From Venturia oleaginea (taxonomy: Eukaryota; Ascomycota; Dothideomycetes; Venturiales; Venturiaceae), in assembly GCA_013176395.1 (NCBI GenBank), contig JABMLP010000005.1, positions 1,899,928 to 1,963,927 of the forward strand: a DNA stretch of 64,000 nt, in the 5' to 3' direction. Position 1 is the stretch's first letter. Every line of letters starts with the position of its first letter. The notes beneath the pieces are model-generated. The model had not been told where the DNA came from and ran no database searches. It worked only from the letters and a program-made list of their open reading frames with translations. A program made the position numbers and the translations under genes. Of this stretch, positions 43,107-55,337 are shown in pieces.

Positions 43107-44972
43107 GGTTAGGATTCAACTCCAGGTCGCGGGGCGCGAGGATGAACAGTTGAAGAGCCGCAATCACTACCAGATAACAAGGACAATGCTTAAACAGAGT
43201 CCATGCAGTGGGATCCAAGTCAAAACTCCCTAAATTCCTACGACTCGTTTCAACGTCTGTCAGTGATACAGCCCTCGCCGTCACGCATTTGGTAATATAT
43301 CAAAACATCACCAAGAGATTCACTCGTGGGCATGGACAACCGCCGAACGTATGGAGACGTCTGGTGCGTTCGACCAAAATCCTCCTCCCGAGTAGATCGC
43401 CAACGTGGTCCTGCATTTTCGGATCTGTGACTGAGATGGATACTGGCGCTGCCATATGCATTGCTGTTCAAGTGGCACGAGACATCAACGGATAGAGGAG
43501 CCGTAAGAAAAATTACCTACATCAATGACATTCTATGCTCAATTGTTGGAACGAGTACCGGCATTTCCCATCGAATTCCCATGCTGATCCACGAACCAAC
43601 ATCTAAGGTTTGCCTATTGGACATCACACTATTCTATGATCTGTACAGTATCAAACGTATGCGGTCATAGCAGAAATATATGGTTACCTTGCAATCCATC
43701 TGCAATAGGCATGTCAAAATCGAAATGGTCCTCAGAGAATCATGAAAGCGTGTTCAGCACTGCCTTTTTACGATTTGCGAATAGATGTTGCAAATATAAA
43801 ATGATTGCATTGCTCAGATCATATACGCCCTACCTTAGTTGTACGCCTGATCTTAAGCAACCTCTTCAAACGCGTGTAACTTTGATGCGAATTGACAAAA
43901 CATGCCACTCTTGGTGTAAAGCCTGAATTGATAGTACTGATAGACGAGAGTAGCTTGGTGGCAGGTATCACGAAATATTTCAGCCTCTTGTCAAACAGGA
44001 AATGATGGATGAGGAGACATGATCTGGTACAAGAAGGATCACACTGCAATGTTTGATGGTAGACATGGAGTCGTACTATTACTGTGGTACGAAGAAATTG
44101 AAACAGGCTACATGCAAGCGCAACCTCTTCGCTTAACGAATCGCTCGGTTTTCTAGCTCCAAGTATATTATTGTCTGGAGTCTCGACGCATGAGACCACG
44201 ACAAAGCTAAGTTCACTAGAGCATGTTTCCTCCATTACGCGAAGTTGCTAGGAGCGTGCAAGTAAGAATTACCAGGAGTCTGCTAGTTGTTGAATCGAAA
44301 ATTTGCAATTGTTCCAGAATGGCATTGGACAGGCTCACCAAAGGATATAAACGAGCCTACAGCCTTACACGCTGGGAATAAAACAGTGGACTGAGACTGT
44401 GGTAAGGTGATTGGTCCGACAGCGCCTGGTGTCCACGAATCACAGCAGACGGGCATGACAAAGGTCGTCATGTGGGGGGCTGAAGAACAGTGACTGGGAT
44501 GCTAGCGTTTGCATGGATGAGTCGAGTAACTCCCCTGGGATGCCATGATGACGAGTCTTGTTTCCAAAGGGCGACAGATGGCGGTTGACCGTAGTATCGC
44601 TGTTTTAGTAATATCATCCTCACCCTCACCCTCACCCTCACTCGGCTTTACTAGTAATATCATTACCATACTCTATACCGACTAGTCCTACCCAGAGCGT
44701 GACCGTCCCATGTCGCCTTTCCTTGCTACCGATTTCGGAATCTCTCCAAGCTTCACGCTCACGGCGCCCTTCCGCGAAATCCAATTCCAACCCCAAACCC
44801 CCTGCGAGCTCTTGATTGGGCATTGTGACGGTGCTCGGATTTAAGATTCACTACTCTGCGATCCCTTGATCGTGGCTTGGTCTTTCCAGTCCCCACTTCG
44901 ACTTGAACTCGAACTCCTCTTTTTCTTACCACCCGATTCTTTGCGCCGTGGTGACAAGATATCGACCCGACC
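43107..44972. other. Intergenic, including a CCTCAC microsatellite
   Basis: 1.9 kb. Open frames on both strands are short and unsupported. A four-unit CCTCAC run sits at about 44618-44643. The last 200 bp are the likely promoter and leader of the following regulator gene. Confidence 0.5.
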
Positions 44973-47900
44973 ATGGATGATACGAAGCACGAAGAGGCCT
45001 TTCTTCCCGACGATTACGATCACCACGATCCGAACGATACGAGTCCGCCCGACCACAATGAGGCCGAACTGTTGTCACCCGCCGACGGCGCCGATGGTTC
45101 GACAAAACCCATACAAAAACGCCGAAGAGTTACCAGAGCCTGCGATGGTGTGTTGAGTGTTTGGAGTAAGCGTATTGGAAATAAAAGTCTGACCTGAACT
45201 TAGAATGTCGGCGCAAGAAAATAAAATGCGACGGAAAACAGCCTTGTACGTACTAGCAACTTTGTTGGGACGACAGCGCCAATTACTAATCTCGATACAG
45301 GTACTCACTGTACTGTCTATGGCTACGAATGCACCTACGACCAACCCTCCAATCGACGCCGAAATGCTGCGCCGCATTATATCGAAGCGCTCGAGAAACA
45401 ACTCAACCGCGCCACCGCTATACTACGTCTTGTCCTGCCAGAAGCTGATCTCAACGATCCGAACTTGGAAGCGAAGTTGGCCCAAGGAATGTTTCGAATA
45501 CCGAAGATGCGTTCTACAGCACCTTCTTCAAATGGAGTATACAATCCCCAACCAGCATCAGACGGTGGACTGGACTCACACCTCGAGTCTATGGTACGGT
45601 CTACTGGGCAGCTGGACTTGGATGAACAAGGCAATCTGGAATATCATGGTCATTCGTCTGGCTTGAGCTTCGTAAGACGCATGCGCGAGCAGCTTGGTGA
45701 CGTTATGGGACCTGAAGGGCAAGGAACCCCATTTGTCAAATCTCGGCCAATGTCACAAGTCTTTGACTCGCCACGGTCTAACCACGATTCCCCATTTGAC
45801 ATCTCCTTTGTCGGGCCAGATCTACCACCAAAAGATGTTGCTCATCTATTGTGTGAGAATGCGATCCACGATGCGGCATCCATGTTGCGAGTTATCCACT
45901 ACCCGACTTTCATGAAGCAATTTAACTCTGTCTACGACAAGCCGCCAGAAAGCTATACCAATGAAGAAAACGTCTTTCTCCCCTTGTTGTACGCCACCAT
46001 GGCTCTAGGAACTCTCTTCTCGAAAGACGAAAATGGAGAACTCGACCGAAAAGGTTACGAGAATGCTATCACGGAAGGGTAATTATTAGTTCCTATCGAA
46101 AGATGACTAAAAGGCTAACAGCTTTTGCACTTCAGCTTTGGATATTTTAAAATTTCGAGGCAGCTAATGGACATTGCGGACTGTCGCGACTTGCGTCAAG
46201 TTCAAGCCGTTATGTTCATGATCATGTTCTTACAATCCTCAGCAAAACTTTCGACATGTTATGCCTATATCGGCGTAGCGTTGCGATCAGCACTGCGTAT
46301 GGGTCTACATCGTTCGTTTACAGACAGTTTCAGTCCCATCGAATCCGAAACCCGAAAACGCGTATTTTGGGTGATACAGAGAATGGACACTTACGTAGGT
46401 GCGCTCCTAGGTCTTCCGCATTCACTCAATGCCGATGACATTGACCAAGAGCTGCCTGCTGAAGTTGACGACGAGTACATCACCGAGAGCGGAATCTTAC
46501 CGATGCCGGAAGGGCAGGTTTCCTACATGGCCGCTGCAAATGCTCATACCAAGCTTGTTCAGATACTGGATAAGATAGTCCACTATGTTTACCCACTAAA
46601 AGGCTCTGGGTCGAAGACCCCGGGTAGAGGTGCCGAGTCTTGTTATAGCGTCAGCTACGCTAAGATTCTGGAAATTGAAAAGGACCTCAAGGACTGGCAA
46701 GACGAGCTGCCTATGGCCCTGAAGCCTGGCGGTGAAGCAACAGGGATGATAATGAGGTGAGTGACTTGTGGTTGTGCTATTGTGCTGCAATCTGAAATGC
46801 ATGACTTACGGACATGCAGGGTGCAACATCTTCTACGTATGGGATATGCGCATTCCCAAATGATGCTATATCGTCCGTTTTTGCATTATGTGTCGCATAC
46901 ATGCAAATCCCGGGTCGTCGACAAGCGGTCTTACGCTTGCGCGGCGGCTTGCGTGAGTGTATCTCGAAATATAATCCACATTGCTGTCGAAATGAAGAAA
47001 CGCGGTCTTCTCATTGGGGCCTATTGGTTCACCATGTACACGACGTTCTTCGCAATTCTATCACTGGTTTTCTATGCTTTGGAAAATCCCGAGAATGAGG
47101 CAAGTCAAGATGTGTTGAAGGTTGCAAAGGAAGGGAAAGACACACTCGAGTCGCTCACCAAACGCAGTATGGCTGCTGATCGATGTTCAGCAACGCTGTC
47201 GGTAAGAATTATCCCTAACTCCACGGGACATTATCTAATAAGCACAGGCACTTTTTGAGCAATTGCCCGAACGTATCAGTCGAAGTCGTCCAGGCTCTAT
47301 GGTAGCCAGGAAGAGAAAGACCGAGCCCTCGCCTGATGATCTACACTCGAAATCAGCACATGGAGATATTCCCACGAAAAAGGATACAATGTTAGGTGCC
47401 GCTCTTAATGCGACACCAAAGCGAGCGAACGCGTTACCCAATGTTTCGGCAGGTATGGACGAAGTACAAGCATATCCCACAGCAGGCCAGTCATCTCAAG
47501 GACTCGATACGATGTACTCCCAATCAAACAACGCAAGCTTTTATAACCTAAACCAATCGATGGCTATGGACACTGGATCAACCCCGTCTCTTTCTTCGGG
47601 CGTCTCAGCGAGACAGGAATCCTTTCCTGCTTCTCCCAGCACGTTTGTGGAACAGAGCTTCCCGCTGGCGGACCTTTCTGCTATGATGTTTCCGTCGGCA
47701 GATCCATTTGCATATCCCAATCAAACAGCCCCACCAGCGCAGACATATGACAATTTGCTAAAGAATTTAGGAGAGGATCCCTCATTCCCATTTCCGGCCA
47801 CATTGGACGAGCTTCGAATGCAGCGGAATGCAGCATCGAGCACGTTTGTGCCGCCCAGTTCGACGTTCATGTTCAACAATGGCAATGGTATGGACGGGCA

Positions 47901-48258
47901 GTCTAACGACAACGACGTGCAATTATTGGGGCCGATGCCAGCGTACATGATGCAAGGCGGGGCCGCACCTCGAAGCAGTGGCAATGCTAGTTTCGGACAG
48001 ATGCAGCAACAATATCAAGGAGGACAAAACCAAAGCCAAGTTTATGGCAACGCTGCGGCCAACGTGAATCTGGATCAACTACTGGGCAGTGAAGAATGGG
48101 CAGGCAATGGATTGAACAATATGGCATCCATGCTTGGACCGCAGGGATCATTCGCGCCCAAAATGGGTAACGGACCAGCGGTGATGACAGGACAGGATCG
48201 GGTGAGTTATGATATCCTAAACCCGGGATCTTTGGGATGGAATTTGGATTACAACTGA
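44973..48258 (+). CDS. Zn2Cys6 transcription factor with Fungal_trans domain
   Basis: Six exons (44973-45147, 45204-45245, 45301-46078, 46136-46756, 46820-47201, 47248-48258) join in phase to 1002 aa. The zinc cluster near residues 57-85 reads [29 protein letters not shown], built from three exons, followed by a linker and a dimerisation helix HYIEALEKQLNRATAILRL. The middle homology region (Fungal_trans) runs from about DVAHLLCENAIHDAASMLRV to YWFTMYTTFFAILSLVFYAL and includes GVALRSALRMGLHR and RKRVFWVIQRMDTYVGALLG. The ~330-residue C-terminal end is Asn/Gln/Ser/Pro-rich and may be an activation domain. Introns are 55-63 bp with CTGAC or ACTAAT branch points. The overall resemblance is to large regulators of carbon or cell-wall metabolism, but I cannot assign a target pathway. 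Confidence 0.88.
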
Positions 48259-49315
48259 GATTCGGCGTCAATGAAGGCTGGATGAGGAATGAGCAAGGTG
48301 CATGTTTGGGCATACCACGGGAGTTTTTGGTTGGTTTGAAGCGATACTGTAAGATACACGGTCGATACCCTCTCGCTTTGATAATTGTGTTTCGGCAGGA
48401 TTTATGTATGGATACATGGGTATATCGTGTTTGGCACGTCTGCAAGCGGCGTTGGCATAGCGGAAAGAAATGAAATGCTCGGTGCACAAGGCGAGGCATC
48501 TAGATGCTAAGCCTCTTGTGTATTGGTAGGCATAGGATGAATCTACAAGGTTCTTCGCTCAATGGGATAAGATGAAGCAACTCGACGTAAACCGGATTCT
48601 GAATGAGGCTGGAACAACTGAAAGTGATTTCCCACGAGCATTCGGTTGACACGGACCGTTTCGTAGCGCGTGCGTCTGGCGAGCATCTAAAACCGTCTCA
48701 CTGTGGCGTTTCCTCTTCGAGATGGGGCCGAGTCGACCAGTTGGCTCAGAATTGAAAGTTGATGCATGTAGCTGCCAATGGCTGTCGTATGGCCTCCCAT
48801 CCATCTCCCAATGGCTGTCGTACTGCCTCCCATCTCTCTCCCCTCCCATCTCTCTCCCCTCCCATCTCTCTCCCCTCCTATCTCTCTCCCCTCCCATCTA
48901 TCTCCCGAACGAGTGTCGAGTGCAGAATGAGGGGTCCTGCAGTGTTATCTCGACGATGCATCCGAAATCGTCATACTCATACCGCTACGGCACTTTTAGG
49001 AGCTCTGACCTGAAAGACCCTGCCAACCAACACTGCAACTGCGCAACCGTTGGGAAATTGGACGAAGCCAACCCGAGAGAAATCCCTCTGTATAATGCTT
49101 CTGTTGCTCGACGACTTGCAGTCGACTCCCGATACCTCCATTGTTCAAAGAGCAATTGGAAGCTGCGTTGTACTTTCTGTCATTCTTGCTGCTAAGAGTC
49201 CCCCGCAGACTATCACTAACCCGCGGCAGACAAGGACAGGGACAGCCTTCATTATTGACCAGCGTCAGAACAACCCCGAGCTTGCTTGCTCTCCAATTCC
49301 TCACTCTTCGTCAAC
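48259..49315. other. Intergenic with tandem repeat
   Basis: 1.06 kb between the regulator and glycogenin genes. Apart from the tandem repeat at 48775-48904 I see only short unsupported frames. Confidence 0.5.
48775..48904 (+). repeat. Compound tandem repeat: two 33-nt units then four 16-nt units
   Basis: Units 48775-48807 and 48808-48840 share CCAATGGCTGTCGTA and a CCTCCCATC end. The tail of the second unit then seeds four 16-nt units, CCCTCCCATCTCTCTC with one or two changes, at 48841-48904. One strand is almost pure pyrimidine. It looks like a slippage-grown minisatellite. Confidence 0.9.
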
Positions 49316-52123
49316 ATGGCGAGTCCCGCCGAACATGTCTACTGCACCGTCAGTCTCTTTATTATCCATCGAGGTCGAATATAGCTCTAACATGAATACA
49401 GCTTGTTATGAACGACGCATACTTGCCTGGTACCATTCCTATCGCCGCTGAATCCCTACAATTCTGACCTGTCACTGTAGGAGCCGCCGTTCTTGCCCAT
49501 TCACTGCGGGATGCGGGCACAAAGAAGAAGGTAGTAGCTCTCATAACGCCAGAGACTCTGTCTGCAGAGGCCGTGACTGAGCTAAAGGTACTGAAACTGG
49601 AATCCTGCCATTGCAGCGCTTACACTGTCTAGGCACTCTTCGACATTGTCGTTCCCGTCCCACGATTCGTCAATCCCAATCCTGCGAACCTCTTCCTTAT
49701 GGGCCGTGGAGACCTGCTCTACACGTTCACGAAGATCACACTCTGGCGGCAGACGCAATTCCGAAAGATTGTCTACATCGATTCCGATGTCGTGGCTCTG
49801 CGAGCTCCCGATGAGCTATTTGATATCGAGGCTCCATTTGCCGCAGCGCCAGACATCGGATGGCCAGATGCCTTCAACTCTGGCGTCATGGTTATCTCTC
49901 CGAACATGGGTGACTACTGGGCCCTGCAAACACTCGCTTCAGCTGGCGACAGCTTCGATGGGGCAGATCAAGGTCTACTGAATCAATACTATGAACACAA
50001 CGGTTGGCATAGACTGAGCTTCACCTACAATTGCACGCCAAATGCGGAGTATCAGTGGGAGCCGGCGTACAGACATCACAAGGGCAACATCAAGATGGTC
50101 CATTTTATCGGCAAAGATAAGCCATGGGTGAAGGGCCGATTTTCCAGAGGTGGATCAGGAGTATATTCCGAGCTTCTAGGTCGCTGGTGGGCTGTCTATG
50201 ATAGACATCTGAGAGCTCCGGTGCGTTTACACTAATCGACTTCGGTCTATCTAGCTAACTCGAACAGGCGCCACAGTATCAACCAGGTAAACCCTATGTT
50301 CCACCGTCTGCTACTATTCAAAAGCATGTTTATGGTGAATCCACGGACATTTATCACGGTTATGCTCCCGAAGAACGCATCGCTCCGCCCCCAGCACATG
50401 ATATTGCGCCTGCTATGGCTCCGCATTCTGCACCTGATGTTCCTCCCTCACAATCGCGAATACCGACAGTGACCGTTGAAGAACCATTTGCTGAGTCCAG
50501 TCCAGAAGCCGAAACGAGTGACCAGGGCAGAGGTGAGCCTACGCCTACGACAGAAGAGCGACGCTTTTCAGCACCGCATATGGAGTGGGACGCTACGCGG
50601 TATGTCAAAATCTCCAAGTCGTTTTTGGTGCAAGTGCTGACTGTTTGGTAGATCCGCCCCGCCAGCACAATCAAGACCAGAAGCTGCCAATTTTCCGACC
50701 TCGCAGTATGATTTCAGTCACGACGCAAACCCATATCAACCCCCAAAGTCTTACCCTGAGCCCCCGAAGGACATGTGGTACGAGGTTCCAAGCGAGAAAT
50801 CTGAGCCAGAAGCGAGACCAAAGCCGATATTTCCATGGGAACATCGCGAGGAACGAAAACCCACCCGAGTGTTTGCAGATGATTCTCCACCGCCGCCATT
50901 ACCTGTGATCTATGAGCCAGAGGTCACAACTCATCCTCCAATTCCGCCGATTGAAGAACTAACACCATTCTCACCACAAATCAATGCTTGGGACAACGTG
51001 GCTAGCATCGAACGATACGTCCGAGCAGTTATGGAAGTACAAACTGGTCGCGCAAAACCGCTGAAACTTCCTGAGCAGATCCTGTCACCATCCGGACGCC
51101 GAGAATCTCTCATACTAACCGACTTCCCAACCATTGATGATCGACCTAGTCTACCTGTCACACCAGCGCCCATTCGACGTCCGACATTTTGGGGAGATGA
51201 GCGCGATGAAGAGGGTGATTTGCCTGGGGCAGAAGGGGTCCCAGACCAAGCTGAATGGGTATGTCCCTCTTGCGGGTTTCTTGCTACTACTCCTGTTGCT
51301 TTGTATCGCGCGCGTCAACCTACGTCTCTCGTACCTGCTTCTTCGCCACCTGCCGTTGAACCTAATCGTTCACTGTCGCATGATCATGGGCTTCTGCCAC
51401 AACATCTCAGACCGCATCGTCTCAGTTCGTCTGACGCCTCTGCACTTTCCACTACAAGCACTCTCATCGCGGCCCACAGCAGCGCGACAGCAGAGCCAGA
51501 AGACACATCAGCTACGGGTCCTACGATACCAGCAGCATTGATTGAGCTCAGAGAAGAGGAGGAAGTCGCAGGGGTTGAAGAAGAAGCGGTTATCGAACCG
51601 AAGCCTTCACCTCCACCATCTCCTAAGAAACCATTATTACCACCAGCCTGGTTGACTGCAGCAGTAATAGACTAACATCTATCTTAAGAACCCCTCCCAA
51701 AAACTAGAAGAACTCCGACGAAGTTCCTTGATCGAAGTCGAGAACCTCAAGATGCCAGAAACGATTCAACGAAAACTCGCCGATCGGGATATGCCAGCCC
51801 ATGCAGCTCCAATCCCAATAGACCATTTGGCAACAAAAGCCAAATCACCACCTATCTCTTCTGAATCACAGTCATATGCTTTCAGCTCTGATGGAACCGA
51901 CTCATCCCGAAGCAGCCGCGGTCTCCCAACCGTCCCCGAAGAAACTCCAGGCTCGTCTATGGATTCCGTACAGACTGGTGGTGGAGTTCCTCTGTTTTCT
52001 GAACCGGAGTTTGGGAGGGAGGAGGTAGAGGAGGAGGATGTTGTTGTCCTTAGGAGGAGCCCGGGCAGTTTTTCGGTGGAGAGTAGTCGGGGTGGGGAGA
52101 TGGTTAGTCCTACTGAGAGGTGA
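49316..52123 (+). CDS. Glycogenin (GT8 self-glucosylating primer of glycogen)
   Basis: Glycogenin adds the first glucose units to itself from UDP-glucose and primes glycogen synthase in the cytosol. Exons are 49316-49348, 49402-49429, 49481-49587, 49633-50220, 50268-50599, 50652-51258 and 51689-52123. Key GT8 motifs are LVMNDAYLPGAAVLAHSLRD near the N-terminus, KIVYIDSDVVAL with the metal-binding D-S-D at about 106-108, PDAFNSGVMVISPN, ADQGLLNQYY and VHFIGKDKPW. The ~450-residue tail is proline-rich with the conserved block INAWDNVASIERYVRAV, and ends in an acidic region. With the 430-bp intron 51259-51688 removed the product has 709 aa and continues W-NPSQKLEELRR, as in fungal relatives. If it is retained, translation runs 139 codons further and stops at 51675 (see findings). 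Confidence 0.85.
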
Positions 52124-52597
52124 ATTGTGTAGGGTGATTTTTTGTTTACTTGCTTGCTTGCTTGTGAGATGGAAAGTGGATGGTTGGCTTGATGCACTTT
52201 TCGCACGCTCATGACATGACCCGGTATTATGTTTACTTTACTCTTGGTGGATGCGTTGGAGCGCAGTTGCGAGTGCGCATAGAGTATGCATTTTGGTTCT
52301 TAGCTAACTACAATCGGGCGGGATATTGTGTAATTATGAAGACTCGACGTGTATGATAGAATGCTGATAGGAGTCAAAAGTTCACGAAGAATTCACTTGC
52401 CGCCAGTGTTGCTTTGATATGTAATGTGCCATTTTCCAGATGAAATTCACAGGCCCGAAATTGATCGCCCTTGAATTCAATCTCAAATTGCCGACTGTAG
52501 AGCGTCCCAGTAATATTCCAAACAGTACCCCACATACCTCACGCTTGCACTCTTTTACACGCCAATCCCTATTACTCATCAGAACACGAAAAACGCC
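52124..52597. other. Convergent 3' flanks of glycogenin and PRP45
   Basis: 474 bp between two convergent stop codons. It must hold both 3' ends. A short CTTG run at about 52148-52160 is the only visible repeat. Confidence 0.55.
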
Positions 52598-54412
52598 CTA
52601 CTGATCATCATCCACCCTCGCCCTTTTAGAAGAACCCCTCCCCTCATCCTCATCCTGCAACCCATACCTCTTCGTCCCCTTCCCACCACCAGACCCCGCC
52701 CCGGCCTTAACATCACTAATCATCTGCCCAATGTCAAACGGATCATCCTCTTTGGGCAAACTCGTCGCCCCCGCCGGCACACCCGCAGGCCTCCCCGTAT
52801 CCTTCTCAAACTGCACCGGTCCCTCCCTAGCCTCTACATCCGGTCCTCCAAATCCCTCGAACCTCTTCGTCTTGGCAATCTTCTCATACGTCTCGCCCGC
52901 ATCTTCTCCATCATCGTCTTCCCTTCCTTTGGGTCGATAGATCGAAGAAATGGCATCTTGAGCTTGGAAAAGCGGCTTATCATAAGGTTGATCTTCGTTG
53001 AAACCAGCTGCGAAACCGGAGGACTGATTGAAGAGGCGGGAGTCGTACATGCTTTCCCCTGAGGTAGTGGGTTTTGCCAATCCGAGGGCGATTTTCTCGG
53101 ATATGTCGCGGCCTTGTTCTCTTGCCATCATTTGGATGCGGCGTTCGGCGCCCATGCGTGATTGGCGGAGTTCCTTTTCGTTTTCCTTCCTGCGCTCGCG
53201 GCGAGCTTTTTCGCGTTCGCGGGCGGCTTCTTCTTCCGAGTCGGATTCGCTGTGGGAGGAGGAGGCGCTGCGGGATCGGGAGCGACGGGGGGAACGGTCT
53301 CGTCTTGAGTTGGATTGGGCGGCGGAGCGTTCTTCTCGGGCTTTTTTGGCGAGGAGTTGGAGTTGTTCCTCTTGTGCCATTTTTTCCTTCTCTTTGAGCT
53401 TTTGTTGCATCATGGCTCGTTGTTTGACTTCTTGCCGTGCATGTTCGTCGGCCATGTACAGGGCTTCTGTGAATTGTGAGAATTTGTCGCTGATTGTATT
53501 GTCTCGTATGCCACGGCCATCGGCTGCTAGACGTTTGTCTAGAGGAACTGTGTAACCCTTTGGATTCTTCCAGTTGGAGATTGCAGGTGGTATGCGCCAT
53601 GCTTCTTGGTCTTCCGCTGTGAGCTTCCTTGGAGGGCTGTGTAACACCGGCGCTGGTGGACTGGGAGGACCGCGCGGAATCTTTTTGTGCTTGAACTTGG
53701 GTGGATCGAGGGGGTCTTCGAATCTCGGGACGATCTTGAGGATGCGATCACTTCGCTGCTTCTCCTGTCCCATCTGATTGCTTGACGGCGTGTACCTGAC
53801 GAAGGTCGGAAGATCTCTGTTCAAGCCCTTTACATTCTTTGGATTCGATGCAGCTGTTGTGCCTGATACGATCGTCTGCAGCGCTTTCGCAGTTCTCTCT
53901 TTCGTTGCCTGCACCTCCTCCTCCGAGGGCCTGTCTAGGACAATTTCGCCAGCATCGGCGCGCTGCCTCAAAGGTATTAAATCCTTGAAGCTCGCCTTTA
54001 TCCTCCCTTGCGCTCTCCTTGGATCATCGAGCGCGAGACCCTGTTGTAAAATACTCGTGTGATCAACCTTGCCTTCAGAATTAAGACGCGCAATACTGTT
54101 GTCGTTTTCTCGCCAACCAGCGCGACGTCCCATATCCAGAGGATATTGTGCTACTAGACATTCTGGAAAGGCGCCTCCATTGCGGAAATCCTCAGGGGCT
54201 CTTGGTCGCCATCCTTTTCTTTGCCGCTCGCCGTATGGTGGTATCGGATCTGGGACTCTGATGGTCATCTGGCCATCTTTGAATTCACTCCTGCTCCCGC
54301 GTATAATTTTGATCTGGGGCCCCCCAGTAGATGAAGACTCGTCGGCGGTGTCATTGTTGACGGGTTTGGGGAGAGCGCTCTCCAGCGTATGTCGAATGCC
54401 ACGGGTCGCCAT
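52598..54412 (-). CDS. PRP45: Pre-mRNA processing protein Prp45 (SNW/SKIP)
   Basis: SNW/SKIP proteins join the active spliceosome with the Prp19-associated complex and also act in transcription. The single exon encodes 604 aa, close to the family norm. The SNW domain spans about residues 150-330 and contains the name-giving motif ISNWKNPKGYTVPLDKRLAA near residue 277 and the helix DKFSQFTEALYMADEHARQE. Before it, LVAQYPLDMGRR is also conserved. Residues about 340-440 are highly charged with an RS-rich patch (RRDRSPRRSRSRSAS), followed by ESMYDSRLFNQSSGFAAGF and YDKPLF, family landmarks. The C-terminus carries a basic nuclear signal (SSKRARVDD). Start at the ATG 54412 is the first in frame. 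Confidence 0.92.
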   Translation of the reverse strand: MATRGIRHTLESALPKPVNNDTADESSSTGGPQIKIIRGSRSEFKDGQMTIRVPDPIPPYGERQRKGWRPRAPEDFRNGGAFPECLVAQYPLDMGRRAGWRENDNSIARLNSEGKVDHTSILQQGLALDDPRRAQGRIKASFKDLIPLRQRADAGEIVLDRPSEEEVQATKERTAKALQTIVSGTTAASNPKNVKGLNRDLPTFVRYTPSSNQMGQEKQRSDRILKIVPRFEDPLDPPKFKHKKIPRGPPSPPAPVLHSPPRKLTAEDQEAWRIPPAISNWKNPKGYTVPLDKRLAADGRGIRDNTISDKFSQFTEALYMADEHARQEVKQRAMMQQKLKEKEKMAQEEQLQLLAKKAREERSAAQSNSRRDRSPRRSRSRSASSSHSESDSEEEAAREREKARRERRKENEKELRQSRMGAERRIQMMAREQGRDISEKIALGLAKPTTSGESMYDSRLFNQSSGFAAGFNEDQPYDKPLFQAQDAISSIYRPKGREDDDGEDAGETYEKIAKTKRFEGFGGPDVEAREGPVQFEKDTGRPAGVPAGATSLPKEDDPFDIGQMISDVKAGAGSGGGKGTKRYGLQDEDEGRGSSKRARVDDDQ

Positions 54413-54875
54413 GTTGAGGAGGGTAGTAGGTGAGGATGTATGTGTAGAGGCAGAAGTTCTGAGGTTGGAGTCGCGAAGAAATCCCCGTGACCCGTGCCCT
54501 TAGAACTAGCCAAAAACTTCAAGTGAGACAGCAGCCGAACATTCAACAGTACTGTATATTCGATGCTGGTGTATTCCGGCTTCAAAATTCCTTAAAATGA
54601 CAAAATCATTCCACATCGCGTTGGCTAGCAGAAGCCAGACTCTTATCACGATCACATCTACTCCAATTCCGTCGAGAGTATCATAAGGCAGAGCAGGGAC
54701 TCCAAATACGGGGAACCATCAGTTGGTCAATTGAAAGACCATCACATGCTATGTACAATGCTATAACAATGGTTTTACTCCTGCACTTCACATTCAACTG
54801 TGTGCTTCACACTCCCTTCACCAGGGCTGCGAAACAACCGCACAATGATTAGGTGCTTACTCAAGAGGATTCTTT
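54413..54875. other. PRP45 promoter region
   Basis: 463 bp upstream of PRP45. The flanking frames are not supported as genes; nothing further recognised. Confidence 0.5.
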
Positions 54876-55337
54876 ATGAAATATCTCGAGCAGTTCATGG
54901 CAGAGACATTGTTGCCGTCGATGAGATTGGCATATATGAACTATCACTCATCGTCCGTAAAGTGTAGAGAGCAGAAAGCACATCTATCTCTACTTGCACA
55001 CAGTACACCGGAAGAAAATAAATCCTTTTACATCCCACACAGTACATTAGTGAAGAGAATGGAGAAAATGTCTTACCCAACTCCCACTCGATTCCAAAAC
55101 CAAAACAATCTACCATCCTTAGCCAATGGCACATCACCAGCCGTTTTGGCTCGCTACAACCAACTGGTGAGGGATTGGGATGAGGTATATGCCGAATACA
55201 TTCTAACACAGCATACACAAGATCTAACCACCATTTTCTTACAAGCAGCTGACCACTGGACGATTGAACTTATAGTAATTGCAGGACTTGGCTATCCTCC
55301 ACAGTTTAAGTTCCAACAAAAAGCCATGATCATGTAA
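54876..55337 (+). CDS. Unknown 153-aa frame with sense-like continuation past its stop (tentative)
   Basis: The product begins MKYLEQFMAETLLPSMRLAY and contains TSPAVLARYNQLVRDWDEVY and a C-terminal hydrophobic stretch WTIELIVIAGLGYPPQF. After the TAA at 55335-55337 the same frame stays open for 44 codons and reads LARHFDRIAALPFGTIEVIV, which is protein-like. A second frame then gives a short Asp/Glu/Asn run. This may be a decaying gene or one with an unrecognised splice. I do not recognise the family, and no signal peptide is visible. Confidence 0.35.
   Translation: MKYLEQFMAETLLPSMRLAYMNYHSSSVKCREQKAHLSLLAHSTPEENKSFYIPHSTLVKRMEKMSYPTPTRFQNQNNLPSLANGTSPAVLARYNQLVRDWDEVYAEYILTQHTQDLTTIFLQAADHWTIELIVIAGLGYPPQFKFQQKAMIM

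Noticed and set aside
44618..44643. CCTCAC hexamer run as an interstitial telomere repeat
   Set aside because: The unit is not the fungal telomere repeat TTAGGG/CCCTAA, and only four copies are present; a plain microsatellite explains it.
44973..48258. Assignment of this regulator to XlnR
   Set aside because: The zinc cluster and linker sequence do not match the XlnR pattern, so no gene symbol was given.
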